NCBI RefSeq assembly: GCF_003073045.1
Contig: NC_037595.1
Location: 6,995,509 to 7,059,508, forward strand
DNA length: 64,000 nt
Direction: 5' to 3'
Source of the DNA: Pomacea canaliculata
Lineage: Eukaryota > Mollusca > Gastropoda > Architaenioglossa > Ampullariidae
Shown piece after piece: positions 46,499 to 62,400 of this stretch. How positions within the stretch are numbered: the first letter of the stretch is position 1; each line of letters begins with the position of its first letter. Under the pieces are notes generated by a model. That model saw only the letters and a list, made by a program, of their open reading frames with translations, did not search any database and was not told where the DNA came from. A program made the translations under genes and the position numbers.

Positions 46499-49400
46499 AT
46501 TACTTTATGAATACTTTTAATTACATACTGTGTTTAGTTACTCTACGTTCTAATTACAATGGCACCTTTGAAGCTCATAAGGTTTGATATGAGCAAGAGT
46601 TAATTTCGCTTACTAGGAGTAAACAAACATGATCATGACTAAGTGTGCTATTGCTGAGACGGTATCATATTTTTGAGCATTTAAAAGCTGTCTTCACAAA
46701 ATTTTTTATTGAAATATACATGGTAAATATTCTGTCGAACTATCTACATAAATTGATGAGTTTTTTGCTAATAAATTGAGACAACAAAAGTCACTATACT
46801 GTCATAACTGTGATCTGCTTGCATAGTTACTGAGAGGCATTGATGCTAACTCAAAGAATACAGTCTCAATGCCTTCATGGCTTTATATGTAGGTTGGTTA
46901 AACTATTGGTCACATACACCAGCTGTATGTGGCTGTTATATAATAGCAATAACAGTCGAATGAAGACACATCTCATTCCATGAACATTAATTCATGGAAA
47001 GGCACTTCATTTTGTATAGTTTGTTGAAAGCAAGCATAAAAATATTTCAATGAAAGGAAATAGAAAAACAAAACATAAAAGGAACTAATTACAGAGTGCA
47101 TCATGCACCAAGTACCAAATATTTTGTAATTTTACTGTAAGTTTAGTACAAAACTTCTGATGTGACATGCCAATTTATCAGTTTAATTTTGACAGATGTT
47201 CTCTTCATTCCTAATCTTGAAAGTTACAAAAACCTGCACCTGACCTTAAAGTCCTAAGCTTAGTTTCTTTTTGTCTATTTGGAAACAAAATGTATACTGT
47301 TCATTTATTCTAAGTATAGCTGGGGCAAAAAGATCTGCTTCCATCTGCATACACACACTGGTTGATAGAAAAACACAGATATTCATTTACACTTATAGAT
47401 GTTTGTCAAAGTTTGCTTCAGTTGTCACTTGTTTTGACTGACGGAAAGAGCACCAACTCATGCTACAGATCTCTTGAGCAAATCGTATAAATATCATTAA
47501 TTTACTGTTTTTATGTTGCATTGGTGAAAGTAGCTGTCTAGGAAATGTTAAAATGTGTTTCAAAAGAAGTCTAAAACTTGGTTCCCATCTGTATGAATCC
47601 TGCATTTACAATAAACAAACCATGTGTTTTTATTTTTTGATGAGGCTTAAACTTTGACGGTACTATTAGTCATCAGTTTTTTTTTCACTAGACAAAATTT
47701 GCACTCAAGTCGTGTGCCAGAATTATTTTTACATTTTGTTGTTAAGATTAAAATATTTTAACTGAATGTTTATCCACCAGTATGGCAACTTCTGAAATCC
47801 ATGTCGGGTTTTAATTACAGTAGGTTAAAAGTCAGGGTTCAGTGATTATATCTACTTCCGTGATTTTTATGCAGATATATGACAATCTAAACTGTGATGA
47901 ACTATAACTAATGCTATATTAAGTTTGTGTTGACTATCAATGTTTGTTAAAAGTAGCAGAACAAGAACAAAATATAGAACTCAACCTACACCTAAAATTC
48001 AGTTCATCAGATTTTAGGGATCTAGCACATATTCCACATAACAAGATGGTTATTATACATCTTTTATATATTTATATTATAGTATAAATTATATTCTCAC
48101 TTTGTTAGCTAACAGAAAGACTTTTAACAATAAAAATGTGGATTAATACGTTTATAGCATAGAGCGCATTAAGATTTTTAACACTACATGTAGTTCAAAA
48201 ATGTCTTGGCCTTAAAGCTTTTGATTCTCATGAAACTGGCGGCTTTGTTTACCCCAACTAAGGAAAGTCATTCACAGGTGATGACCATGACATCAACTTG
48301 ACAAGCCTCAGCTGACACCATTGTAATGTGTACCATGATGCTAAATAAAAATGTGGAGAATTTCATCAACATCACAGTGAAATTCTTCTAGCAGCTTTTG
48401 TGAAAGTTGTCTAATGACTTATCATGCAAGGCTGCGTGTTTTCCACCAATTGATTAAAAAACAAAGTTCAAAGATGCTGCATGCTGAATAATTTTTGTAA
48501 GTTGGTCTTGTATGGCCAGCTTAGAGAATGAATGTTTAACTAGACACAGTACTCTGAACATCACTGCATTCACCTTTCAGTTTGGAGTTCAATTAACGTT
48601 GTTATTTATAGTTACTTTGCAATGTACCTACTCACTATAAAAGAATTTCTGGAAAAAACTGGTTAGCGCAGCTTTGACAGAGCATAAGAACAAGTCAGGC
48701 ACATGCACACGGAGAAATGGAGAAAGAGTTGGGAGTCTGAGAAATCAAAACAACTCAGTGACATAATCAAAGAAGATTTTCAATGGTTTCAGGGCTATAA
48801 AATATTTTATTCTCTTTTTAACACATTTACAGTCTTTGAGAGTTTATAAGCTAGTGCAGATGAAACAGGTCAATACTTCGATGTCAGCACTGAAGACATG
48901 GAAGCCTTTGTTAACTCCAGTAAGATAAAAGAAAAGTTTACTGGAGTTGTCAATCAACATTCAGACATGACTGTCTAGTATATCTAAGTTCTGCAGATAT
49001 GCCTAGAGAGAAAAAGTTGCAAGTAAATTGAAACTGCATTTCTGTACATGACCACTACATACTGTAATTGTTCATAGTAATTTGTATACAATTACCATTC
49101 CAGATGCCAACAAAATTATTTTTGCCTCATGTATACAAGAGAATTAAGCTTTTACACTTCTTAAATTCTTTTGAAAGATGTAATGAAAAAAGCAAGTGCA
49201 TGACATTAACAGAGCATAGCTACAATCTGAGTACCTATGGGTTTAATGAAATTGCTGGGGTAGGTGGGGTTAAGACTGAACATTTAATGTTTATATTAAT
49301 ATTATTTAAAAAATATAATTTCTACACGTCTTACTCAACATATGAGGTAGCTAATTCTGTAAAAATTAACAAACATGTGACATATACATGTTTTTAAATT

Positions 49401-52400
49401 AACAGACAACTTTTGTGTTGAATTTCCTGGGGCTCTTTTTTTTATTTTTTTTTACTTACCTTCACCACAGCAAAAGCTAAGAGAGATAAAGCATGCAAAA
49501 ATTCAAGTACATCAAATGCCCTTGATTCAGTTCAAATATAATTTTTTGTCTTCCACCCATAAGATTACATTAGCACTGCTTAAGGTTGTGCAGCGGGCAT
49601 TGAAAAGCTTTTCAGCCAGATACAGAGGAACAGAGCTTAACTGTTCAATAGCCAAAAGTAAAAACAAGGACAGTTTGATACCAAAAATGTACACTGTTGT
49701 CAACCTATCACAGAAAACTGTTGTGTAAAACTTAAAGTATTACACCAGCCTTTTGAAGCATTGACACACAAAAAGGAAAAAATTAAAACGAAACAATAAA
49801 TACAAAAATCTTTACAGTACAGCTTTATAGACATATGAATGACAATGTTCTGCTGAACTCCAAAAAATGATTCAAGAGGACATGGGGGATGGTTAGTAGA
49901 GATGGGAAAAATATCTACAATCTCTTTGCCATAACTCTACAAGTATCTGTGAGCACATCTGTCAACCTTTCATTTATGTTCATTCTGGGTGGAGACAAGC
50001 TTCAAGGGTGAAGGTGAAAGCATGTGAGCCATGCTGTGCTTGGGATTGAAGGGGCTCAAGGTTTGTTTCCACTTCGCTGCTATCCTCAGGGAGAGAATTG
50101 TGCTTGCTCACTCTGCAGTCATTATTTCACAACGTTCTGCTGAAGTAGGGGTGTCAGCTGACATTTGAGACGGGGATGTTAGCAACTCTTCCTCGTATGT
50201 GCATGGGCAATGTCTGCTTTTTATAAATTTCTGTATCACATTTATGCTGGAGCTTTGCGCTTTTTGAATGACATTAAAAGAGTATACATTACTTCCTTAT
50301 ATAACCCTTTCTTTAACAGAACACCATAGACATTGGTAACTTTTAACTGTTTTGTATCTACTGTATAACGAATCCTGTCAGACAACATAAAAACATTCCA
50401 CCATCATTGCATCAACAAGTGAGAAATCAGAAATTCCACTGTCTGACAAAGCTTCGTGATAAATATATAAACAAAATACAAAGCACAGAAATTTCTCATG
50501 GACAGCATATCTACTCACACAAGTCAGTTGAGAGACAGGCCAGTAAATGAATTAAATCTTTAAATGAATTGTAAAAAGTGGTCAAACTTGATTTCTTCAC
50601 TGAGGTGAGGAGTCAGTTTTTACTGTTTCTAGTGATTACTAAAACAAAATCTACATCAGACTAAAAATGATGTTGTACTGTATTAGCTGTTTGAAGTTTA
50701 AATCACAATGAACCTGAGACGTGGTTCCAAAGAAACACTTTCAACCTGTATGCATTCTTTAAAATACATTTATTTTTGGAAAAAAAACCTTCATTGAAAT
50801 CATGGCATCCACACTAAACATTACTAAGGCAAGTTTTGGTGAATCAACCATGATAAGATAATGGGTTTTGGACGGAAACTTCTGGAGCAGAACAGGGAAT
50901 AAGATGCAGTGTTTTGCCTTTTCTTACTCGGGTTCATGTCTTTGCTGCAAGATAGAAAATAGATATCTAAGCCTTCAAGAAGGCTCAAATAAGAGGCACA
51001 ATGGCTCACCAAGAAAGCAGACTAAAATGTCTTCCCAAAAGATCAGTTTCACACTAACAGGTCTTGTGTTAAAGGAATCCCAGGTTTTTTTTTACCTACT
51101 CCTCTCTCCTACCTGTAACACCTTCCTCCTTCACTTTTATGGGTTGTGTGCCTAATGTTGTAAAAAAAGCTGTGAACAGTTTCTTAAAGTGTTAAAAATT
51201 GTATTGATTTATGGTTTGTGGGTGACGGGAATGTCAGATATGAATGTCTTTAATAATGTACAGTAATTGTAAGAGCACTGATGTCACTGTATTTTCATTA
51301 GTTTTGGAATATTCACATCTTTTTTTTTTTAACCTCTGCCAACATCTGTGGAATTTCATAGCATCTACACACACACACTTCAAGAGAAGGTTTACAAAAT
51401 GCCAGATGAAAGGACATGAAAAAAAAGCTCCAGATAAGACTTAAGGCGAAAAGACATGACTCTGTTGCTGGTGAATGACATAACACACATGCAACAGTAC
51501 AGAGTTTGTACAATAGTTGACTGCAGCTAATTATATATTTTGTTTTAATGTGCAAACACATATTGCTTCCTTGTACTTAGGTAAAAATTATTCTGAAGTG
51601 TTCAACACTGTTCCAGGGTGGTGATCCAGCAAAATGTTAGTAGATAGTCATTAAAAAAAAACAACCCATGTTGAACTTACAAAAAATAAAACGGCGGCAA
51701 TGATTAGATGCCGCAAAGCCTGGTGAAAGCCACACCTTTTAACACCAATCCTCTAACAAAGGATATTACTCAGGTTCCTTCCTGTAAATAGTAGAGATTC
51801 ATAACATGATGCCATGGCTACAACATTCATCTGTTCTTTCAACTCCTTATACTAGCACTTGTTTTGCCAGGATCTGCTTTCCTTTTGACTCACAGATAGT
51901 GGGAGGAGAACAGAGGAAAGTGTCATGTGACAAATAATAGGAAGAAATATTAATATTAAAATGAGGTAGAGGAAAATTCTCTCACTAACAAATAATACCT
52001 GGACAGCTAACATGACTAAATCTTTTAACACCAAAGAAACAAAAATGACTATTAAAACAGCGGGATAGTTTAATTCAAACATTGATTTCCTGGTCACAAT
52101 CTTTTTAAACAAAATCTTTGTCAGATAAATTCATTTGTGCACATTGTTCATTAGATTAAAAAAATACAAAAGAGAAAAACACTGAATAATAAACACTGGT
52201 TGTTATGTTCAAAACAAAAACATTCTTTGTAGATGTTCATCCAACATGGTGGCTGATTTACATAAAGTGTTCTTTGAACAGAGTAGCTCAAAACATCCCA
52301 AATACACCAACATGTCAACCCCAAAACTCTTACCAATAAATCAAAGTCAAAGAGAAAAGAATCCATAAAATGAAACACACATACCCATGCACGAGTCAAA

Positions 52401-55400
52401 AATGTTCTACTAGACTCAGATTTGGGGAAAAATGTAAAGTCTGATGATTTTTTTGATTTTATTATTTTCAACATAAATATATGAAAAATTCTCAAAATAT
52501 TTGATCTTCACTTGATTTGGTATTCTGCTGTAACTTCACCATCTACACAATTATGCACTGGTACACTAAATTAGCAGTTTGCCATTTGAAATATCTATCA
52601 GATGATCTGTAGCTACTGTCATGTATTGAAGTCAACAGTATTTCTAGTGTCAAAAATTATTTTCTTTAGCAATGACTTAGCACTGTTCATTTTTACTATT
52701 GAAATGATGTTCTATTTACAATGCTGTTCAAATGACAGATTTTATGCAATACTGTAATACCAAAGAAACAGATACAATAATATACTTGTGCACGCACATT
52801 AAACAGTCTTAACAACCATTTATCACTAGAGACACATCTCTGCTGTATGACTTCGATGCTGTAACTGCCACAGAAAACATCTTCACAACCACATATGGTG
52901 TTAAGCTTTATGCTTCTGAAATTTGTAATTTGTAAAGAGACTAAACGTATGGGGAAAAAATGCCTGTCATATTGCCAACCTAAACCACTGGGAAAAAAGT
53001 TGATTAAAAATCTAAGCTCTGCAAATCTCTTACTATGATCTCTCAATGTCAACCAGCAGGGAAATCTCCATCCTCCCTCCCATCCCGTGCATTTGGCTTG
53101 TTTGCACTATGGCATTAGTTCATGTTGAACTTGTTAAGCTTATTTCTTTACATTTATTCACACCAGTTGCAAGCAAAAGTGAACATCCACTTCTCACCAC
53201 CACAAACATACACTGTGACCGATGTGAGTCAGTAATGTACCTTACTGGCCATGATAAAAACAATGAAGATCAACAACACTTTAAGTAGACATATGGCATC
53301 ATAACGAGTTGAGATAACATGATAAAATCTGATAACTTGTAATGTTGAGAAAGACAAAGATATCTCAAATAAACCTGATCTTCAACAAGGAACCTGAGTA
53401 TCCTGTGTTACCTAACACAACAGGATATGTCAGGTCACTGGAGAGAAGCTCAAGGATGTAGAGGCCTGGCAGGATACTACAACTATGACAGGAAGTATGT
53501 AATATGAATGACTGCCAGCAAGAGACAATAACAGGAATGATGATATCCTTTTACGGAGTTCAACAACTAACAGTATTTACAAGGATGAAGCAGGCTGCTG
53601 AAAATTGCATAGACAACTACTCACTGTTCAATGGGAAATAGAAACTCCAGAAGGCATGTGTAGAAAAAAAAGTCTGAAGAGAAAGACAAGCACATTTGTT
53701 CAGCTATATCACTCTTTTCTGATGTGGGCCCTACACAACACCCACAAAGATTTAAGTACTTGACCATACACTCAGATATTTTTGATGAGAAAAATGAACA
53801 CACATAGAATAGACGAAAAAGCAAACTGTTTAAAAAAAAATAATGCCATCACAAGTTATTCCATACTTGATGAAACCATGTACAAATTTCAAGACAGTCA
53901 TAATAATAAAGTGCACTTACATAGCACCAAAAGACAAGCTCATGGAGCATTACAACTAATAATAGAAAAAAAAAGAACTCAAAAGAATACAAATGCAACT
54001 ATACACACCACTATTTCAGTCATAGAATTAATCATATAGGTGCAAATAAATTTTTGCTGCCCATAGGGTAGTCTGCGGAATGTCTCTTTGTAAAACCATA
54101 ACAAGTTCACAAACCATAGGAAGGGATGCAGTGCAAACACACTGACATAATACTTTCGACACAAGTTCAACTTGTCATCCAGATCTGTTTGCGTATGTAT
54201 ATGGTTTTGGTATGGTGCTCTATGAATTGTTGAAGTATTGCTAGAATCTTCTGTACAAAATAGTATCACAGAAGACATGCTTCTATTTCTTACCTAATCA
54301 CAAAAGTCCAGAATGATGTGGCAATTACTATGTGATCAAAAAATGAACTCTCCCTACTCTCCGTTTAAAGTATTACTGTTTGTACATGCTGTAGCTGACC
54401 TTACTTCACAAACACGATTGTAAAATGAGAAGGGGCTACAACAGTCAAATCTTCATCATCATCAATTTTGTTATTTAAAAAAAAGGATAAAAGCAGTGTA
54501 GCAATCAAGACAAAATAAAAAAATACAAAATACTTTGGGAAAACATTAAAATGTCTTAAAATTAACCTTTTCAGAACACTTTAACATGAATAAATCGTGA
54601 TTCATGTACAACAAATGCACATGCACTTCTGCATGCATGCACCACAGGAGACTAAGTTTTCGTATATTTCCTAGTATTAAGCATACAACACTGTAATGCG
54701 TGGCTTCACAAAAATCAAAAATATAGTCCTGAACGAGCAGTCACAAATTCATGTATACCGAAAAAAATAGGTCTCAACATATTTTCTTCGTACCAGCATA
54801 AAGGTAAACTTTTACAGGCCAATTTTTTAAGCACTATTTAAGTAGTCAACACATCCTTGGAATAAAATCTTGCACCACAAAATACAAGAACAGTCATTTC
54901 TTTGGGATACGTCACATCCATCATTTTTGGTTAATGAAGCTTACAGTTTAATTGCTAAGATTGCTCTAATAATTCCTTGAACTCTGGCAACTTCAAAGTG
55001 TACGCAGAGAGGAGTCTAAAAATTTGTTTTAGCCAAACTCTCCTTTTCCCCTCTCATGTCCACGTGCAAGCCAACATTTTTTAAGTATTTGCTTGAAATT
55101 TCTGCAATTTATGCGGTAAAGAACCCTACTAACTTTAAAAAGTGTCTCACAAACCTTTTCTAAAGTTTTAGAAGTGACACTGATATCAAAGCATCTCAAA
55201 TGCTTTTAGTCACAGGGCATCATTCTTAAATGGTAGCTTGAGCTGATGGTAAGAAAACATGGAGTGCTGCCTTCCTCGTGTCCTTTCAAATGTATTTTTT
55301 TTTTCATAAAAGAAATGATATAAACTTAAGAGTGAAACATGGCTGTTAATGCAGACCCATTCCTTTTATTTGAAGGAGCTACTTGCAAATATCTGTGACG

Positions 55401-56489
55401 CTACAAAATGATGTGAGTAACCAAAGGCAAGTGATTTTTTTTTCCTATAAAGATTAAGTAGCCTGCCAGCCTACTGCCTAGCAATATTATGCAAGCTGGC
55501 TTAGAATGACTACACAGCCAATATCATGAAAAGTATATTACTGACATAAAAATGCCTGTCAAGACAATGCAGCTAATCAGCCTCCTTTGCTTAAAAAAAA
55601 ACAAAAAAAGCCTGAAGAGAGACTAAGCTGTCACTCAACACAAATGGAACAATAAAGCTGAGTGACTATCAGCTAGGATCATCAATGCGTAATAATGTCC
55701 ATGTTTGGGTATCATCTTGCACCAGTCCACTATGCTGTGACATTGGCACAGCATTGATTTAATTGTAATCATCTATGAAGGAATATCACTTCAAATTTTG
55801 GAGTCCAAAATTTAGCTCATTCAGTACAGATGCATCAACGCAAATGAGCTAGAGATATAAAGTCACTTGCATTCACGATGCACACTTTTAAAGAGTTAAG
55901 AATACACAATTCTTGGCCCCCAAAAAAGCCTAAACAAAAATAAACCCAGCACTTTTCTTGATGCATCATATTTAACAGTAAAGCTATATGACAGAATCTT
56001 TGGATGAAAATTAACTGTTGCAAGTAATTATATCTGAAAACATACAATGTCAAAATCAACAGGGTTTTTTCCGTAGTTAAATCCAGCTGATAAAACTTGA
56101 AAAACATCTGTTCTTCCACTAAATGTAACCTTATCGAGAAAGAAATATACTACAAACTTTTAATCAGTTATTGCCACATAATGGGATCAGCTGCCTCAAA
56201 TACACTGAGTGACAACTTTTCCACCAACAAATTTTTAAAGCCACTTTTTTCTAGGTTCTTGTTAAAATGCTGCCAAAACAATGAAGCAACCTGTCAACCT
56301 TTTTAATCCTTCATCCCATCTAGCTGCATGCACGCATGATGTGCAAAATGTTATTAAGAAAGTGTAATCATCTTCGAAACTTTCAAGCCAAGTGTTGCCA
56401 TATTAAAATGTTGGGAATGCTTTCAAAATTCCATAATCTGAAATAGGGAATGCTTCCATTCTTTTGCAGTCTAGCTTGAGCTTCAAACC
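46499..56489. other. Ten-kilobase AT-rich stretch between two converging genes, no coding exon recognised
   Basis: This lies between the 3' ends of the A20 homolog (+) and the Rabin8 homolog (-). All open frames are short with arbitrary translations. Part is probably Rabin8 3' UTR: a minus-strand AATAAA lies at 55365-55370. A SINE-tail-like AATAATAAAGTGCACTTACA segment is near 53905. No RNA gene or complete mobile element was recognised. Confidence 0.35.
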
Positions 56490-59400
56490 TTAGCATCCTA
56501 ACCGTGCTGCACTCATCTGCATGCGAAGCCTCACAATCTCCTGAAACATCTCTTTGTCTGAAATTTAAAACAAGAGTTGTGTTAATGACCCTTCGCTGAC
56601 CAGGTTATTAATTACACATATCACAGAAGGTTGTTCACAGTTTTTGCAAAGAACAACAGCTTTTTAAAACAACTGTAGGCGAAAAACAAGCTAAATGAAG
56701 TGAAATTTAGAATCTCCATCACAGGTTTCCAAGTGGATTAATGTTCTTTTTAGAAACTGATGTCATCTTCAATATGTTTTTCTGGAAAGTGTGCTATTTA
56801 TACTATCAATTATATTCCTCAGAGGATGACTTGCTTTTTTGTGTTAAGGGGAAGTAGCTCCCCACATACTACAATGGAATCTGATTTGTTAAGAATCTTG
56901 TACGGAATATACATCAGCCTGCAGAACACTGCAGAACACCACAGGATTTCATGAAACTAGATGTAGCCAGTTTACCTTTAATACAATAAAGTTCTGCCCA
57001 TAAACTTGGAGGTTGAACTCTACTTTATTGTAAAACTTCAGGTGTGAAATTTTCATACAAATGTCATGAAGTCCTTCTTTGAAACAGTGAACATTTATCT
57101 AACTGATGTTTGTGGTACGACTGCAGTGCAGTGTAAAACTGTTTAACTACAAAATTGCTATTAATATAAACTGACCTGCACTTTTGACCAAGCCTTGTAC
57201 AATGTAGCGGATGTATGTGTAGAAATCACACACTGCGGCTATCTGCAATGAAAAAAATACCTCAGCCTAGTTCTTCCTTTGACAGTTTATTCCTCCCAGG
57301 AGCAAAGTATCAATTTCAAGCAAAATCCTGTTCATATGAAAGTAAATTTTCATAAAATTGTGAAAAAGAGAGTTGATCTGTGATGAGAAAATTATATGCT
57401 AATGACAATGAGATTAACACATTTAGTTTTTTCATAAAAAATCTTAATCTACCAGCAGATGTTAATTATGTTACTATAATTTTCCTATCTTATATATATA
57501 AAACAGCTATAAAACAGCAAATAACAATTTAGTGAAAGGACTTTTAATAAGTCAACTGTAAAAACATGCGATAACATGAGTAACTGAAAATCCATGGATT
57601 ACAATGAAGATACATTTGTTGTTGCATCCAGGAACCACTAAAAAAGCAAGTATGCATCTATGTATAGAACACCAGCTGATTCTATTTTCCCCACCCCCAC
57701 AAATGCTCCAAAAGTATGACTTACTCTGTTACGGCACATCTGAGATATTGAGTACCACTCGTCATCCTCTTGTAGCTTAATCTTGTAATTACATAATTTA
57801 TTTGTCTCTGAAAGGCAGCACTTCCTGTATAATATAATAAAAATAATAATAGACAAAAACTGAAGTACAGAATTACAAAACATAATCAAGAATACAGGTG
57901 ATAAAGTATAGCAGTAAGAAGCAATAAAACTTGCAGACAATAAAACTGCAAAAAAAGTATTTAAAAATGTTTGATTAATTCACTTCTGACATTCTGAACA
58001 CATTCACAGCATAGTGTATAAAAATGTCCAGTGCCTTCAGTAACTAAAAACACAAAGCCCCGCATGAGTATGCATCATATTTAATAATTTTTAATTCTAA
58101 GCTATGTAAACAAAAAAGGATGAATTTTGAAAATTTAAGCAGGTGAACTATTTTTGAACAAAGTTAAATCCTTTAACACAGGAACAGAAATGCCTGAAGA
58201 TTTGAATTTTTCCTTTCTTGCTCAGAAACAATGACATGAGACACACCAAGACAGCTGATATTATTTTTCCCCATTTTAGGGTCTATTTTATACAATAGAG
58301 CTGCTTTCCATTGTGTTATGTTTATTTGCTTCTGCATGTTTTGTGGCTATTAGAATCCACTGTATCCAGAACAACACCACAGTGATAATACATTTCATAT
58401 AAACCTGTGTCCAAAAATACTTTTTGGAAATGCCACTGGATGTACTTGCTTTTCTTTGATTTACAAATATGCACATTGAAACAGTTTATTTCTGTTACTT
58501 TTAACTTTGATATGTTGTCCTTTTGGTTGAATTTTTGCTGCAATGATTTCATCTGTAGTTGAAAATGCTTCAAATTTTGCATGTTTTGGTATCAATATGA
58601 ATGTTGAGGTCATGGAGCCAATTAAACACCAGACCAACAAATGTTATTACTAGCTGAAACATCAAAATTTAAAGTGATAGTAGCACTGTGTAAAATTGTA
58701 CAGAACATGGCTATACTAACCTGGGGTAAGAGCTGTCACCAGGTATTGGTTCAATTGTAAGAGTGTTGCCTTCCACGCTCTCTTGCACTCTTTGAGACAA
58801 CTGCAGAAAAACAGTCACTATGTCAGTGACTTGCACTACATAAAAGAAGTGCCACTTACAGGAACTAAAGCCATTAAAAAAAGCCATTCACTATTTGTTT
58901 GTCCAACATATTTTATGCACTGCAATCAATATTTTTGTATATCAATATATACAAAATGTAATTATTTTACATATCATTCAACACCTTACAGTAAGGACAC
59001 ATTTTTTTCAGCATGCACAAAAAGACAATTGAGGAAGGAAATATTGGGGAAGGTGAGGAAAAGATAAAGAGGACTTCCTGGCATCTGTGTTCATAGCAAT
59101 AGTTCAGTGGATGGCTTCTATTATTAGTGCTCACAGCAATAATTCATGATCGCTTCTATTATTTGTGTTCACAGAAATAGTTCAGTGTATGGCTTCCATA
59201 AATACATACATAAATCTACATTACTATTAATCTTGCTACAATATCAAAATATAACAATTAAAAAAATATATATATAGAGAGAGAGGATGTATTGTTTTTC
59301 TATTTGCCTAAAATAAAATAGTACTTTGCTAGCATGATTAAATAATAAGTAGATGATTGTCATATGCCTGCCTTATCTATAACGATCCTCCTCCCTGGGA

Positions 59401-62400
59401 AGAGAGAAAACAACTTTGCCATCTATACCACAATTCCCCATTTTGCCGCCAAGGACAACACAGTGATACAAGAAAACCTGCATATTGGAATACTAGAAGA
59501 AAAGTACCCCCAAAAAGCATGGATACAGACTACACAGATAAGTCAGTAATGGATGCCATCCGAAATGGAGGAGACGGGGTATACATACAGTCCCCCAATT
59601 AACAACGAAATATGGTTATCACCATTAGACTCTCACTGCACCAGCTACAGAGCTAAAGTTGAGGCACTACTATGTGTGATGAACAGCGTCAGCATCAAAG
59701 CTAACAAATGTCCTGTCTGTGCTGCAAGCTGTCAACAATAACTAGCTATAAGCCGACAGCAGACCTGAAAAATAACAACTACCTAAAAATGGTACCGCAG
59801 TGGATAGCCTCACATTGTGGTACTGAAGGCAAAGAGTAGGTTGATAGAATGGCAAATTAGGGAGAAAGGCAAGCAGGATGAAAACAAGGTCTGCATTTAC
59901 TGGAAACTAAATCTGGTGTCATCCTCAATGTTCTTGTGGAGATGTAAGGCACATCATACAGGTGTATAGGTTCCTCCTGGAACTGAGGACAGAGGTCTGG
60001 CCATCACCAATGCCCCTTAATACCAAGCTGTACAGACCTGTTAATGCTTTGCAGACGACAACCAGTTTCAAGTGTGACAAAAACAGGTGAAAAAGTACAA
60101 CATATGCTGGCAAATAGATGTGCTTCATAAAAGATGATGTTTCAGAATTAGTTTCTTGCTTCTTTTTTCCTTTGCCAACTTAACCTATGATGGTTCTGTT
60201 AGACAGTTTTCTTCAGTAAAAAACAATGTATAGTGGCTAGCTTTGCACTTTTCTGATGAGCCTACACTACTTTGTTACATGGGTTTCGCTCATGAAGTTC
60301 AGGAGTTTAGGGAATATTTTTCCTCGTAACTTTTTCCAGGTTGAATTTCAAAATACATCTCCAGATTCAGCTTGATAAGATGAGTAATGTGGACTACGAT
60401 ATCATTCCATTATTAATATCAAGCAGCTAGTAATTTAGGAAATACCAGAGACCTGATCCACTGCTGCTAAATTTGGTGTATAGTCCAAACTCATTTGCAC
60501 AGAAGTTCTAAAATTCTCAGTCTTATTTATGCTAGGCATATTCCCTTGCATAAAATGTCAGCCATTAATCCTGGAACCTAATCCATATGCTTTACAAATG
60601 GGCATTTGCTTCAGCAGCTTACTGCTATTATGAAAAGGCTTATTCTCAGAAAAAGGCAAACACATGAGTCCTATGCCCCATTGGGCCTCACCTGATACTT
60701 TTCTGCTTTAGAAAAAAAAGTCCATCATATTAATATGTACAGTAATATTGTACAGTCTGACCTCGATAAGTCGAACTCAAAGGGACCCGAAAAAAAAAAT
60801 TCAACTTACGGAGTTTTCGAGTTAGGGAAAATGGCATAATAGGCGCAGGTATTTGGCTGGGAACTAACAATTAATTCAATATAGGGAGGTTTTTGACTTA
60901 GGGAAGGTCGACTTATCGGGTCCGACTGTATATATCTTTATCAAAGCGAGGGAAGAATCCTTATTTAAGGTGAGACTAGATGATCAGACATGAAACTGAC
61001 ATACACAAATGTGTCAACAAATACAAACAATTTACCTGCTTGTTGCGGAAGTTAAGGCAAGGCTGGATGTCCTCCCAGACAACACGGTGCATGAATGGGG
61101 ATTCTTGACTTAGAGAAGCTTGCAGCTTCCATCGCTGGAACTCGTCAAAGCAGACACTGTCCGTCTGGTTACAATAAAAAGATGTGCAATATCAGTGCCC
61201 TCATTCCTATTGTTTTTCACTTCCAAGAAAACTGATTTTGCCATGTTTGCTGCCTTCACATAAGCTTCCAAAAGTTTCGGTGAACAACTGGAAATAATAA
61301 ATTCCTTTCCTATGATCACACAGCAGTGTTCTCTTATGTCACTTATAAAGGCTTTTGAGAACATAAAGTGCAAATAAAGATTCAAATAAAGATTCAAATT
61401 CTACAAGTTTTTATATTCCCAGTGTATGCATGTTCAGATTAATTTTACATCTCTATCCCTGATCATAATGTACACTGCATTTTTTAACCAAAAATATTTT
61501 GCCCTTGGACAAAACCAGATTACCAATACCATTTACCTCTTTAATGCAGCATGAATTTTCCTGCGGTTCCTCTGGCTGCTGTCGCTGTTCTTTAGTAAAT
61601 TCATGGTGAGAAGTGGAGCGTCGATGAGATTTCCAAAAAGGTTTAGAGTTAGCTCCCTTTTCTTTTTTGGGGCTTGTATCGCAGATCTGTGGGTGCAGAT
61701 GCTTGTTGGGGGCACTAGGGGTTGAGGTCAGCACCAGCTGTTTCAAGGCAGCTACTTCTGCCTGCAGCACCTCTATCTGTGTGGTAATTTATAGACAGCA
61801 GTTTAAATTATTTTAAAAAATTTTTTTAATATAAGAAAAGAACAAGAAATTTTTCCTGCTTTCTTGTAGTAAATGTATTTTAGGGCAAGTCAGCACCCCA
61901 GGAAGCTTTCAGACAAAGCAGTCACAAAACACAAAAAATAGCACTTAATTATCAACCAATAAGCACACAACAGGTTAATTTAATGGAGATTCATATAATT
62001 ATTTGTATGTTTTTTTTCTCAGTGTGTTATGCAAATCCACAATGAAACTGGCAACAAACACTGCAACTAAATGAATCTACATAACCAGGAATGTGTACTC
62101 TGCTTTCCAACTTTAAAACCAGTCTTCATAATGCTTAGTATAATAAACTTTTTTCAGACTAAAGTACTGGAGCAGCGTAACCATGTTTGGCCAACTCTCA
62201 GTGTAACATTTAGTTCAAGCAAGTCAAAAATTAGAGAAATAGATACATCTACAGATCTTCTTTATGTATAAGAAAAACAGCTGTGTGTATTGTAAATTGT
62301 GCCTCAAGGACCTCTCTTGTTTATTCTATTCACACACACACAAAACTTATCATACCATGAGTAAGACAAACCCAAATCTCAGAACGTTTCCAACCAAACC

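Noticed and set aside
52151-52495. 114-residue minus-strand open frame in the long intergenic stretch
   Set aside because: It has no recognisable domain and unsupported splice context, and lies in AT-rich sequence that may be 3' UTR.
53408-53434. Imperfect palindrome ATCCTGTGTT...AACACAACAGGAT
   Set aside because: It is short and imperfect with no flanking duplication, so it is likely chance in AT-rich sequence.
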